Assembly: GCA_027924585.1 (NCBI GenBank)
Contig: BSBM01000001.1
Location: forward strand, 56,703,501-56,767,500
Direction of reading: 5' to 3'
Source: Larix kaempferi
Lineage: Eukaryota; Streptophyta; Pinopsida; Pinales; Pinaceae
Length of the DNA stretch: 64,000 nt
The notes below the pieces were generated by a model. That model was not told where the DNA came from. It was given only the letters and a program-made list of their open reading frames with translations, and did no database searches. This document shows, in pieces, positions 1 to 13,189 of this stretch (the stretch's first letter is position 1; each line of letters starts with the position of its first letter). Position numbers and translations under genes: made by a program.

Positions 1-95
1 TCCAAGAAAACGCCACATCATATATTATTTCTTTAAATAAATATTACATCTTGCGACACCGTTGTCGCTGTATTTATTTTCTACATTCTCTTTTT
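1..95. repeat. Dispersed repeat, copy 1 (partner 4752-4855)
   Basis: This stretch (AT-rich, with the core ttgcgacaccgttgtcgc) recurs at 4752-4855 with a few substitutions. The second copy follows the phrase gtggttcacccaatc, which is typical of plant LTR-like repeats. No coding potential is seen. It is probably an edge fragment of an old retroelement, but neither LTR ends nor a target duplication could be defined. Confidence 0.6.
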
Positions 96-119
96 TTTTT
101 TTCTACATTCTCAACAAAG

Positions 120-525
120 AAGGGTTTGTTGTTGTAGTAATAAGATTAGAAAGAGATCCATTTAGGATTCTCGATTTTCTCTATAGCCGAAGAATACAAT
201 GGAGGAAACGCCTTCTTCAAAGCAAACAAACATAGATAATATTTGTGGTAGCATTACAACCAGACAAAGTATAAAGGAAAATCAATCATGCATGACCTAA
301 CATACAGGGATATCTATAATAGCTCTCGCTAAGATCGCATGCATAATATAAAGTCTAACTCACTATATAGTAGATATCAATACAACAGGATCAGGCTCCT
401 TCAAGCCATGCTATCCTCGACCTTAAAAGCAGCTAATAAAGGGCTTAACCCTTTGCACAGAGCATACAGAAAAGTTCAACATAGTAGTCGGGATCAAGCA
501 CACCCCTAGAATACAGAGAATTCCT
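120..525. repeat. Dispersed ~0.4-kb repeat, copy 1 (partner 7685-8105)
   Basis: The sequence from gttgtagtaataagattag through the segment near cacacccctagaatacagag is repeated at 7685-8105 in the same orientation with scattered substitutions. Neither copy has a long open frame. Nature unknown; a non-autonomous element fragment is possible. Confidence 0.7.
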
Positions 526-1016
526 CCACTCAAGGCTGTGAGTATGTATATTTATACACCAGCTCAGTTCCCCTTGGAGATCCCGCCCCCGCCAGCTCAA
601 GAGGGAATCCCATTGTGAAATAGCTATCTGTAGATCTCCCCATTGATCGTGAAACGATGGCTGCCGAGCTTTTAAGGAAAGGCATGGGGTATCCTAAATT
701 TGTTTTTTTGCTTAATTAAGCTTTAGTGGTGAGATGAAAGTTAAGCATCCATCAAGGGCATAGCTTCATAAAAGGAGCAAGACATGCTTTAACCTTTAAG
801 AATGGAATCCCTCCTACTAACCACTAGTTCGATTTTCTTTTATAACTATTTTTATATATATTCTTTTTTAATATATATATATATATAATTTAAGTTTATA
901 TATATGAGAATATCCATAATATCCTTTTTAACCTAAGTAGTTACTTAAGCGTAGGGATTTTTCCCCTTCTAACAATTAATTAACCTCATGCGAATGGATT
1001 TGGCCCCCATAAAAGG

Positions 1017-1221
1017 TGTATATATATATATATATATATATATCAAAACTCCATTTAAAATATATGCATGTATAAAATCTTGCATAAATGTTTCCATTAT
1101 TTATCTTGCCATATATGTAAAAAAATTACTTTTATCCCCAATTTAAATCTTCTAAAAGGATAAGCCCAAGTTTCTCTTCCATTTGAGATTACTACGTTTG
1201 GGACCAAGGATTTACCAATGC

Positions 1222-1271
<50 letters not shown>

Positions 1272-1410
1272 TATATATAAATATGTTTATATATATATAT
1301 ATATATATATAAACATATATATATATATATATATAATTCTTTAGATATATATATTTCATTATACTCATATAAACATATTTATATTTACACCTATAATATA
1401 TAAACCGACC

Positions 1411-1456
<46 letters not shown>
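1017..1456. repeat. AT microsatellite cluster
   Basis: Three nearly pure (TA)n runs lie at about 1017-1043, 1225-1340 and 1414-1456, joined by AT-rich sequence. The open frames through them are Tyr/Ile strings created by the repeat and are not genes. Confidence 0.9.
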
Positions 1457-1458
<2 letters not shown>

Positions 1459-1499
1459 TAAACAACTTATATATTTATATTTATACTTTTGTATATTTA

Positions 1500-4400
1500 T
1501 ATTTATAAAATAATAAGGAGACAAATGGGGACATTACATCCTCCTCCCCTTAAGAATAACACCATCCTCGGCGTTCATACATTTCAACAATTCGTTTCTC
1601 CTCTTGAGTCACCTTTTTTTTGCTTGTTTCATCTTGGTTAGTTTTATTCACCAATCTCCTGATCAAAACAAGTTCATTTTCAACATACATTTTTGTATCA
1701 ACCTCGAGGTATTTCAACCTCTTACTGTGAGTAGCCCCTTTGTACCTACAACATTTGTTAAAAATACAGGCATGTCATATTCATGATAAATACTTTAGTA
1801 TCCCTCATACATCAAGATTTGTATTTTTCAAATCATCATTTTCTTACCGAGTAGACACATTCATCATGCCATTTGATCTTAATCAAAGACATACTCAAAT
1901 CTACACTTACAGTGTGTCCTTCTGGAGCACCTCCAAAATTTCAATTGTTGGTGTCTTCTGCTTTTCTCAAACAGTTCCTATTATTATAAGGCACGTAGTA
2001 TTCATAACATGCATGATCTACCCAACACGAGGACGATACCCATCATTGGATTTCCATATTTCTCAGGCGTATCTCCTACCGATGATATTCAGGGTTCTCA
2101 TCAAGAAACACATCAAGTGTTTGTAATCAGCACATCAAGTGCTAACAGTACACTAGTACTACAACAAATCAAGTGATGGAATTATAAACAAAAAAAAAGT
2201 GTTAGACTTGCTTCCAACATCAAGCAATCTAATATCTTTTTCTCAACACCACACATTGTCCTGTGCTTCCCTGGTGTTATAATGTTTGCCCAGGTCTTGT
2301 GCCATCGAAGTCAAATTTTCAATCATCAATTCGATCCCTTTCAAAGCAGATCTTGCTGTTTTGGTTTACTTAAAGAACCAACGTACCATTTGTTCTTTTC
2401 CTTGCTGCTATTTGTACATCTTCTTCATAATGATTGTCCTATTTTTCAAGGCATATCATATTTATCAATCCATGGTAAAATTACTAATAAATAAATCATT
2501 TTATTGAATGTTCTTTTGGTTTGCATACCACTGCACACCAACAATTATAAGGTGCATATGCATCTCACTTGACTACCTTGTCAACATAACCTTTTTACTA
2601 TATAAAAGGTTTAACAATAATTAAATCAATTGATATGCAGTATACGACATTTACCTTGTCAAAACCATACTCCATCCAAGGAGTCTTACCATTCTTTGAC
2701 CAGGTGGCTTGTTAGAAATCACTACTCTTTCTTGAATGTAAGGTTGTTTTTGCATTATGCCATCCCTAGCATATAATAGGGGAATAATAATTTTAGTCAT
2801 CCTTTTGTAACCAATCACGATTTTGTTCATCAACTTCTAGTTTGAAGACTATTTAATGATGGACCATGTCTTATAACCCTCATACTATTTTCTTTTTCAT
2901 TTACAAACACTTCATAAATATTCTTGATCTTATGTATGTATAAATTGAAATGACTTTACAAACGCAAACCATTTTCCTTTCTCGTATTTTTGTTTCGGAT
3001 GATAGTTAACTTTAATTGAGCCTCTTATTTCCTGTACTCAAAATACGTTAGCGATGATATCCAACATTACTCATAAGGATACATGACTTCCTAAGGTGTT
3101 AATCACCTTTAACCACTGATGAACATAATCATGGAACAACATAAGTTTGGAAACTTTAACCAAACAAAATCAACATATGTTTATAACCTATGTAAACCTG
3201 GTACCCTATGATCAATGATATCATATTGTAAAATCACTGAAATATCAACTTTATAGATGACATATAAAAATAACATTCTTCGTATGATGACCCATGGACA
3301 TCATGATCACTTAACCTTGCTCTTAGCTTTCACCATTTCCAACACAATTTCAATTTTAGTTATTCAACTTTTCTTTGTACACGCTAACATCATGTAAGTA
3401 ACAACAAGTTGTCTACATATATACTTGCATGCCTTTATAAATATAAAAACATACCTTTATAAAGGTGACCGTATATTCATATGATGCTCATATGCAAAGG
3501 CACAAGTTTGCTTCTATTAACACATCTTAGTACTACACTCAATATCAAATGAGACCAATATACCAAAATAGTATTCATGCATATACCTCTATCATATGAA
3601 AGTGTAACTTTTATAACAACCAATTCATAATATCCCAACATCCTTAGCAAAGATTACTGGAATAAGAAATATATAAAGTGAAATCATACATTTTCATCCT
3701 ATGCATCCTTTTAAGTAATCATAACCATTATCCTTTTGTTGAACTTACAAGAAAGGGTATGAGCATGCTCCAATGTCACACATTAATATTATAATCACTT
3801 GTCTTATCAAGGACTCTCTTCCCTCTTACGTCTTACGAGTCTAGTCCTAAACTCAACTTTGTTACTCTACAAAAAGGTAAATACTTCCTTTACTTCCTTT
3901 GTTATCTAATCAACTGAACATGTTAGATTCCTAATGTTTATAAATGAGAAACTTCCAATAATTATATTCTGCAAAAATATCGTCCACTCATTATAGATAT
4001 TCTACTCATCTATTTAACATATCTTAGTTTGTATATTAATAGAATCTAGACACCTTAGTTTAACAAGGTTGCACTTCTTTGTGGAATATCCTTTGCACCT
4101 GAATTCCATTTGCTAGTTTTTAAAACATAATGCTTAAGCAATTGGAACTTACTTACGTGCAATTTAAATATGGCTTGTGGTTTACCTCTTGTCGAACCTT
4201 GGAAATGAAAATTTTCCATTGCATCTTATAGGTGGAGTCCCTTTGTTGGTTCAAACAACTTATGTGTGCTTCCTCAAGCTAAGCCCAAATAAGTCCAAGT
4301 GTTTGTAACATGTGCTTTGATACCATATGTAATATACCCACCACAACTGTGTAAGCATGTTAGAAGAAGAAAAACTTTTTTCACAACAACTCCTTAATTT

Positions 4401-5027
4401 TATAAATTATATCCATAACAAACTTATGTGGTCAACTATTTCTCTCTGCTTAAACATGTAAGGTCTTGATCAAATCCTTTTCAACAACGTCATTTATATG
4501 AATCATTCCATTTTCAACAACGTCATTTACCTTGAACCATTCCATGGAATTCTTACCCATGAATAGTAACATAAATATGACTGAAATAAACATACAATAC
4601 ATTTCACAGTTAATATGAAACAACAACGAAGTATACATTTATCAACATTTATTTATATGAGGACATAGATGACATTTTATCATAAGTATCCAAGGGAATT
4701 AACACACATGAGTGGCACATAAAAGAGAGACCAAAATAACGTGGTTCACCCAATCTAGGGCTATGTCGAAAAAACATCACATGATATATTATTTCTTTAA
4801 ATAGAGATTACATCTTGCGACACAGTTGTCGCCATATTTATTTTCTACATTCTCACCGCCACTCTCATCAAGAGTACTTTTATAGCATTCAAAAGTATAT
4901 CTTCAAAAGCATTACATGGATTTTTCCCACGATGATTAAAGACGGATAACTAATATATTAGTGGAGCTACAGGGATCGGGCCCCTGCGGAGCTACCCCTT
5001 CCCTTCTATCTTATAAATAACTCATAA
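1500..5027. other. AT-rich intergenic sequence, no gene recognised
   Basis: About 3.5 kb with only short chance open frames on both strands, none with recognisable domains. The phrase at about 4738 (gtggttcacccaatctaggg) looks like part of an old LTR or SINE-like repeat. Otherwise nothing stands out. Confidence 0.6.
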
Positions 5028-6440
5028 ATTGATTACTATATATTTATATATAAAGATCTACGTATACATACCTTCAAGGAAAAAGAACATAGAGTTCCAA
5101 GATCACAGCTAATGCATTTTGAATAAGGATTGAGCTACTACATTTCCCTTTTTCTAAGCTATCTATGAAACATAATACAATGATAAAGAAAACTATATAG
5201 AAAAATCATCTTCTGCGTTCTCACTCTAATCAAACCGTCTACAGATTACGAGGGAAAAGTTTTCAATAAAGAAATCAACGCAATCATTAAGAGGGGTTTT
5301 GATGTCACAACCTAATACAACAGAGTTGAAAAAAAATGCATTCGTGGAAGCCTATAATAAGCAAAGATCTTATAAAACCCCGGCCTTATACTTTACATGA
5401 AAAAATGTGGCAGTATCTCCAAAGAAAAATTCAATAGGAACATATGATGTATATCAAGTATAACTTTCAACAGGAACTAAGGTTCCAGTGAACCACACTA
5501 CCCTTAAGCGGAGTTTACCTAGTCATTCACCTAATCATAGAGATTAGTTTTTAGGCAGCATATCATAACATAAATCTACATGTTCTAAATGTATACAACA
5601 ATAACGAACACGTCTACCTGTATATACATATATATGCAAAAGGATAATTTTCCCTAGTCGCAGGTAGTAATAGTAAATACCTAAACATAGATCTGTATTG
5701 TTTCAATGCAATCAGCAAAGATGAATTCATCTTCTAACTCATAAATTGATTACTATATATTTATATATAAAGATCTACATATACATACCTTCAAGGAAAA
5801 AGAACATAGAGTTTTAAGATCACAGCTAACGCATTTTGAATAAGGATTGAGCTACTACATTTCCCTTTTTCTAAGCTATCTACGAAACATAATACAATGA
5901 TAAAGAAAACTATATAGAAAAATCATCTTTTGCGCTCTTACTCTAATCAAACCGTCTACAGATTACGAGGGAAAAGTTTTCAATAAAGAAATCAACGCAA
6001 TCATTAAGAGGGGTTTTGATGCCACAACCTAATACAACAAAGTTGAAAAAAAATGCATTCGTGGCAGCCTATAATAAGCAGAGATCTTATAAAACCCCGA
6101 CCTTATACTTTACATCAAAAAATGTGGCAGTATCTCCAAAGAAAAATTCAACAGGAACATATGATGTATATCAAGTATAACTTTCAACAGGAACTAACAT
6201 TCTAGTGAACCACACTACCCTTAAGCGGAGTTTACCTAGTCATTCACCTAATCATAGAGATTAGTTTTTAGGCAGTATATCATAACATAAATCTACCTGT
6301 TCTAAATGTATACAACAATAACGAACATGTCTACCTGTATATACATATAGAATAATTTTCCCTAGTCGCAGGTAGTAATAGTAAATACCTAAACATAGAT
6401 CTGTATTGTTTCAATGCAATCAGCAAAGATGAATTCATCT
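5028..6440. repeat. Direct tandem duplication, two ~706-bp copies
   Basis: Copy 1 runs from about 5028 to 5733 and copy 2 from about 5735 to 6440. Both start at taactcataaattgattac and end at gatgaattcatct, and they differ by scattered substitutions and small indels. Neither contains a convincing open frame. The arrangement fits local duplication by unequal crossing-over or replication slippage. Confidence 0.9.
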
Positions 6441-6446
6441 ACAGAG

Positions 6447-7200
6447 TATATATATATAGATATATATATATATATATATATATAGATATATATATATATA
6501 GATATAGATATATATATATATATATAGATATATATATATATATATATATATAGATATATATATATATATACATATATATATAGATATATACATATATATA
6601 TTTATATATATATGTATATCTATATATATATATATCTATATATATATGTACATATATGTATATCTATATACATATATATATGTATATATATATATATGTA
6701 CATAGATATACATATATGTACATATATATATATGTATATGTACATATATATATATGTATATGTACATATATATATATGTACATATATATATATATATGTA
6801 CATATACATATATATATATGTACATTATACATATATATATATGTACATATATGTATATCTATGTACATATATATATATATATATGTACATATGTATATAT
6901 ATATATGTATATATGTATATATATATATGTACATTATATGTATATGTACATATAATGTACATATATATATATACATATATACATATATATATATACATAT
7001 GTACATATATATATATATATATATGTACATATATATATATATATGTATATATGTACATATATATATATATGTATATATGTACATATATACATATATATAT
7101 ATATGTACATATATGTATATATGTACATATATACATATATATATATATGTACATATATATATATATATGTATATATGTATATATATATATATATATATAC
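6447..7200. repeat. Long compound AT microsatellite with TGTACA units
   Basis: About 750 bp of TATATA interspersed first with GATA units (6447-6600) and then with TACATA/TATGTA and repeated TGTACA palindromes. The sequence is nearly its own reverse complement, so open frames occur on both strands. These are artefacts of the repeat. Confidence 0.95.
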
Positions 7201-8385
7201 AAGGATATCGTTTCCCAGTCGCAGTCGCAACAAATGATATTATATATATATGAGATTGGTTTCTCTCCTATAAGCATCAAACAAATAAAGGTGATCTCAA
7301 AAGGGATAAGTTAGCTTTGTGGTGGCCTAAGCACATAAAGAAAATCCCAACCGGGATAGGTCAATTCTAAGGTAGCAAATGTAAAAATATATACATATAA
7401 TATCTATGACCAGAGGTATACATTTCAGGCCACATTATAATAAACCAACAACCCTATTATTTCATACTAACAGAGAAAATATTTCATGGCGGTAGCCCAT
7501 ATAGACAAAATTCCATCCTAAATTACATGACTTCTTTGTGGCAATGGACACCACAAAGAGTGAATTGCAATACAACAGAATAAAAATTGTCTTTGCAGCA
7601 ATACACCCATACAAGGATCCGTTCAGAATTCTCGATTTCTCCACAGCCAATACATACAACAGAGAAAACGCTTTTGTCATAGAAAACTAACAGAGAAGGT
7701 TCTGTCGTTGTAGTAATAAGATTAGAAAGAGATCCATTACGGATTCTTGATTTTCTCTACAGCTAAAGCATACAACAGAGGAAACGCCTTCTTCAAAGCA
7801 AACAAACAGAGATAATATTTGTGGTAGCATTACAACCAGACAAAGTATAAAGGAAAAGAAATCACGCATGACCTAACATATAGGGATCTCTATAATAGCT
7901 CTCTCCAAGATCATATACATAATATAAATCCTAACTCACTATATCGTAGAGATCAATACAACAGGATCGGGCTACTTCGAGCCATCCTATCCCCTACCTT
8001 AAAGAAGCTAATAAAGGATTTAACCCTTTGCACAGAGCATACATAAAAGGTCAACACAGTAGTCGGGATCAAGCACACCCCTAGAATACAGAGAATGCCT
8101 CCACCTATAACATATATTTTCAAAAGTAAATGCCCATCCTTTGAATAAAACTAAGGATATGTTCCGTAAGAATACCTGAATGTTTTGTGCCTAGAATCCA
8201 ATCTCTGCCAACCACAATCTGGAAACCATTTCCATTTTTCCAGGAAATACATCGCTAAGGAAAAGGCATGGTTTCAACTAATCCCATCCAGATAACAGAG
8301 GTCTTATATTTTACCTTCTTCACCAATCGAAGCCAACTAACAACCCTATTTGGATAAATATATTTGTCCCTAGTGAGCTTTCCCG
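7200..8385. repeat. Non-coding; contains dispersed repeat copy 2 (7685-8105)
   Basis: 7685-8105 is the partner of 120-525. A shorter related stretch, with cagaattctcgatttctcc, occurs at about 7622-7680. The remainder shows no coding potential. Confidence 0.6.
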
Positions 8386-9480
8386 ACTTCCGAATTCTGA
8401 CAAGAAGGATTAGTTGCCCCTTCGTTTAGTAGAGAATTGTGAACACCTATATCCAACAATTCACCTGTATCCAGAATGATGAACACAAGAAGGATCGAGC
8501 AACCCTTCTTGCAGTCTGGAACTATTATGAACGTAATACTGGGCAAAAGAAGGGTCAACCGCCCCTTCATTTAAGAGAGAATTGTAAAAATATTCAACCC
8601 ATGAAGGCTAGGCCGTCAATTCATGTACATGCATAATGGTGAGAGAGATGTAAAAATATTTAATCTACAAAGGCTAGGGTGACAATTCTCAACTTCTAAC
8701 TTCCGTGGTAAATAGTAGGGTCAGGACATTGGCTAAGTTATAACATATAAAAGATATTTATCCCAACTTCTAAAATCCTACAAGAAGGATAGGCTGCCCC
8801 TTCGTTTAGTAGAGAATTGTGAAATCCCCTGTATCCATAATTGTGAGCACACAAAGGATCCACTAACCCTTCTTGTAGAGGATAGAACTATTATGAACAA
8901 AATACTGGGCACAAGAATGGTTTGTCGCCCCTTCATTTATGAAAGGATTGTAAAAATATTCAACCTACAAAGTCTAGGTCGTCAATTCATGTATATGCAG
9001 AATGGTGAACACTGGAAGAATACTGAGCAGAAGAAGGGTTGATCGACCCTTCATATATGAGAGAAATGTAAAAATTGTTAATCTGCGAAGTCTAGGCCGA
9101 CAATTCATGACTTCCGACTTCTGTAGCAAATAGTAGGGATCGACTACTTAGGGATTGGATAAGTTATAACATATTAAGAATATTTATCCCGACTTCCGAC
9201 ATCTGACAAGAAGGATCGGCTACCCCTTCGTTTAATAAAGAATTGTGAATTCACTTTTATCTAGAATGGTGAACAGAAGAAGGGTCAACCAACCCTTATT
9301 GCAGTCTAGAACTACTATGAACATAATACTGGGCACAAGAAGGTTCATCCGCCCCTTCATTTATGACGGAATTATAAAAATATTCAAACTTCGAAGGCTA
9401 GGATGTCAATTCATGTATATGCAGAATGGTGAACCCTGAAAGAATAATGAACACAAGAAGGGTCAGTTGATCCTTCATTC
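8386..9480. repeat. Tandem array of ~0.4-kb units, about 2.7 copies
   Basis: Units start near 8386, 8764 and 9187 with versions of gacaagaaggat followed by gccccttcgtttagtagag. Inside each unit a second motif (gggtcaaccgccccttc and variants) recurs, so the unit itself appears built from an older half-unit. No protein is supported. Confidence 0.8.
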
Positions 9481-10608
9481 ATGAGATAAATGTAGACATA
9501 ACAAAATCCATTTCACTGGCCCCTTTGGCATCACCTTGTAAACAAGTTGAAGTCTCACCTGAAGCTAATATGGGGGGTTACATAATCAAGCTTCTGTAAC
9601 CGTGGCGATGTGCATATGTGGTTAACAAACTCGCTTAACGTTCTATTTAACATCTACTAATGGGATATAATAACAGATGACTTCGCAATCCATAGCTATC
9701 GCAGTATATAGAACTACGTTGAATCTCTATTCCCCAGTTAGCTACACATTCATCGTACTAAGTGTTTCTTCTTCACATTCACACACTTGTATTCCAATTA
9801 CTCAATGTGTGATTACCATTCACATGCATATGAAAGTAAATACATAAATGCACATAAACTCATATAAAAAACATGTCATAAACTCATAGACATAAACACA
9901 ATGATTTACATGGTTCACCCCCAGGTGGGAGCTACGTCCATAGGAACTGCTCTTTTATTATCTCGGAAGGGTAATAGTTCCAGTCTGCGCAATCAGCTGT
10001 AGACTCTTCTCTACAATTAGATCTCTACGGTCTCAACTACAGAGTCTTTTCTCTCTTCCTCATTATTCTCTTCTAAGGTCTATCTAACCATCAAAATCCC
10101 AACAACCCTCTAATACCTAACCCTTACTCATACAAAATTACCTTTATATACATGTTCCCAAAGGTCACATATTACAATAACTATGGGCCAAACCCCATAG
10201 TAACCAAAGTCCCAAAACCACGTTGCTATCCTATAGACCACAATAAGCTTTAACTTCTTTGTCCCTTTGGCGTCGATTCCTATGAATCTGATGATTTCTA
10301 TAACAATGTAGCTCTGAATTCTGTAGTGGCATGTCCTTTACAGCACTCCGCTTATTTACTTCCTGCTCCTGTAGCAGTCAGGTTGTCACTCGGCCCTTAA
10401 CTGCGCCAACCACCTCTAGTTGTCCTTAGTACCTTGTCTTTATTGAGGAAACAAGTCCTTTCTTCTCCACTGAACTTCACTCCATACCTTCTTCCATGGA
10501 TTTGCAAAGTTGCTTTTCTCCCAAAAATGGTCAATATCAGGCCTCGCCTAAGTGTACTCGCCTTCATAACTTCCTCTTCTTGGGCTGTTCCCAACAGGCC
10601 ACTAACAC
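9481..10608. other. Non-coding, possible old LTR remnant at about 9890-10130
   Basis: The stretch near 9900 reads tttacatggttcaccccc and runs into a CT-rich segment, as in many plant copia LTRs. No terminal repeat partner or target duplication is visible, so the assignment is weak. 10380-10608 lies just past the end of the minus-strand coiled-coil gene and may be its 3' flank. Confidence 0.3.
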
Positions 10609-12161
10609 TTACTTGTGACTCGTCCCCGAGTCACTTGCACTAGGTTTTGTTGACTTTGTGTTTCTTGGGATATTCATCTTTGCTGCGAACTCATGATATG
10701 TTGCACTCAGCTTTGCAACAACCTCCTTAGTTTCTTGCTTGCATTTTTTTAGTGTGTCGATCTGCATCGCAGATATCGGTTCTTTCATATGATATTTAAC
10801 TATGATTTTTGTTGTGCAAAGCTTTTGCAGCTTCACCTCAGTCTCTCCAAAAAGCGCCAATGCCTCTTCTTACATTGGTTGCAACTTGCCCTAAGTTTTT
10901 ACTTCCTTGGTCCTTAATGTCTTCAATTCTTTCTAAAGTTCCTTTGTTTCTACGAACTTTTGAATTCTTTGCCTCAACGGAAATTCCTTTATCATTGTGT
11001 TCATTGAGTTGAGGTCCTTCTGCTTCCTTTGTACTTCACCTTGAATCTTATCCAATTCTGGGTCTTCTTGCAGTATGGCCCATAACATGGTCACTTCTTG
11101 TACAAAATCTTGGCACCTCACAACTTCTACGGAGAAGCTTTTTGTCGAAGTTTTAAACTCTTCAACTCTTGCTGTCTTTACTTCTAGTGGAGTACCATGT
11201 TGCTGCCTAGCCTCCAAGTTTTCAATATTCTCTTTGTATCCAATTTCCATGTCCTCCATCTTTTCTTTAATATTGTCGACTGTAGTGCCGATCTTGACTA
11301 TAGTCGTTTCAACTTTAGGTTTTTCGTCGAAGTATGGGATATTCGCACAAAGTTCTGTGATGTGCTTCTTCAGCTTATTCTGCCTTTCTTGAGCGTATGC
11401 TAGCTCATATGTCTTTTTTCGGTATTCATTCCTCAATTCATTGTAGATTTCTTCCAACTTCAGTTGTTGGTTGTATGTTATTATGTCCCTATCTTTGATT
11501 TCTTCTACAAACTGCAAGTGTAGATCATCCAATACCTCTATAGGAAACATTCCCACATTAATGTCTAAGTGTGCGAGCTGCTTCGCACCTTCAGTGATTT
11601 CATCAGATCGGAATATGACATTTGTTGGCTCTATGCTCACCAGTCGAGGTCGCATATTTAGTGTGGATTGTTGTGCAGGAAAAATACTTTATAGTTAGGA
11701 GAAGACACTACCAACATGGGTGGGGTGACAGGTAGATACATTCATTGTATTGCACTTAGTTACTACAAATGGAAAGAGATCGAGATATCGAAAGAAGTAC
11801 CTTTTTATCGACGGTTGGTCCTAGCTTTCGCTTGATCCTCTGCTATGATGAACCTACAACACAAAGTAAACCTTCCTCAGCGTATCTTGACTGCAATAAA
11901 TATGATAAAATTGAAAGCAATTAAACATCAACTACCATCAAATATTGAACCAAATGAACATACAATCCAATAGACATTTGATTTGGGATGGGAAGGGTAT
12001 TTCCACCTTTTTATTGTCAAAGAAACATGAATTAGTACAAATATACCTGATCGATCAAGATGCTTCTGCAACCGAGTCCTGGGCTCCTGCTCTTCACAAT
12101 GACTTGGGAATTCCTCCAATGTAACAACACTTAAAGCATTCCTTCTAGGTCCCTCTCTCAT
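10609..12161 (-). pseudogene. Decayed three-exon gene for a coiled-coil protein, function unknown
   Basis: I propose three exons on the minus strand: 12161-12047, 11837-11801 and 11686-10609. Donors read CAG/GTATAT and AAG/GTACTT and the acceptors end in AG. Phases fit throughout (115 nt, then 37 nt, then the frame holding MRPRLVSIEPTNV at 11655). The spliced frame encodes about 400 residues. The N-terminus contains EEQEPRTRLQKHLDRS, and the rest is rich in E, K, L and Q with heptad-like spacing, predicted to be mostly coiled coil. It ends in a Ser/Thr-rich tail (SASDSGTSHK). In-frame stops occur in exon 2 and at about 10933, 10885 and 10873 (TAG, TAG, TAG, TAA), each one C-to-T change from Gln. 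I do not recognise the family. It could be a host gene or a gene carried by a transposon. Confidence 0.5.
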
Positions 12162-12543
12162 GGATCCTCGTATTTATGGGACAAGGTAGGCAGTTGGAAT
12201 CGAGAGGTGGTTGAATTGGGAGGTTGGAGAAGTTGCATAACCAAATTCAACTAATCCCAATTCGTAATATTAATATATTTTTGACTTCATCTTAAGATGT
12301 GCGCGGGTTTCATACAACCAAAGTAGCGCACAGTATGCAAATCTTGTACTTTGCAACAAGCGTTTGCAACATTTTTTAAGGTGTGCGTTGGTTGTCCTTG
12401 AGTAAAGCAGTGCACATGTTGGTGAAGAACGTTGGTTTACTATGCAAAGAGTAGTGCACATGTCATGAAATCAGTAGACAAAGTAAGATTTTCAGCAAAA
12501 GAGTGTAGTTCTAGCAGTAAGTCATCCAGGTCAACCTAGCTCT

Positions 12544-13096
12544 TGTTAATTTTTGAGCATTAATTCAACATACTCTAGGATCTTTACTGAGAGAATAACA
12601 TGTACAACATATCACGTATAACAATGCATATCAATCACACCAAGCAATCACATGAGACAATAGACACACATAGTTTCACCGGGGAAAACCATAAAGGTGA
12701 AAAAACCCACAACTTCCTCAGAGATAGAAAGAGCAATGATACAACCAAAGTACAGCTGAACCTCCTCCTCCACTAGTGCACCACTTTTCGAGTAGTGTAG
12801 AAGTGAATAATGAGATGATCAAATAGAGTTCCTCCCGCACTCTATTTATACATGACCTGACCTTCTTAATAACCTAGTAGGTCCGTCTTGTCTAACTCAG
12901 TCTAATAACACATGGTTATACTAATCATGGACGACCCCACACTTGGCGGTGTAATAACCCATCACAAGCAAGTTGCGACATTTGCGACACTTGTCAATAC
13001 AAATGACGACACTTCCATATATAGGAATAATAACATATCTATAGGAGTAAAATATACATAGGTGAAATACATTCCAAAGTTATAATTACATCAACA
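12544..13096 (-). repeat. 3' LTR of copia element C
   Basis: Read on the minus strand, the LTR begins TGTTGATG at 13096, directly after a polypurine tract, and probably ends AAATTAACA at 12544, giving TGTT...AACA termini over 553 bp. A TATA-like box (TGTATAAATAG) lies near 12843. The 5' partner is not in the window, so the lower boundary rests on the inverted termini alone. Confidence 0.65.
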
Positions 13097-13109
13097 CTCC
13101 CTCTTAACT
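13097..13109 (-). other. Polypurine tract of element C
   Basis: On the minus strand AGTTAAGAGGGAG immediately precedes the TGTTGATG start of the LTR, as expected for the primer of plus-strand DNA synthesis. Confidence 0.7.
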
Positions 13110-13189
13110 AGGAAGGTATTTCTCGACACAGATATGCTAGCACAAGTCTTCTTCTCGGGATCATCATCATTGTCACGGCTGAAAAACCT

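Noticed and set aside
1192-1524. 110-codon minus-strand frame
   Set aside because: Made of (TA)n repeat translated as Tyr-Ile; no protein features.
6612-7314. Overlapping long open frames on both strands rich in Tyr, Ile and Met
   Set aside because: They are translations of the TATA/TGTACA microsatellite, present in several frames of both strands.
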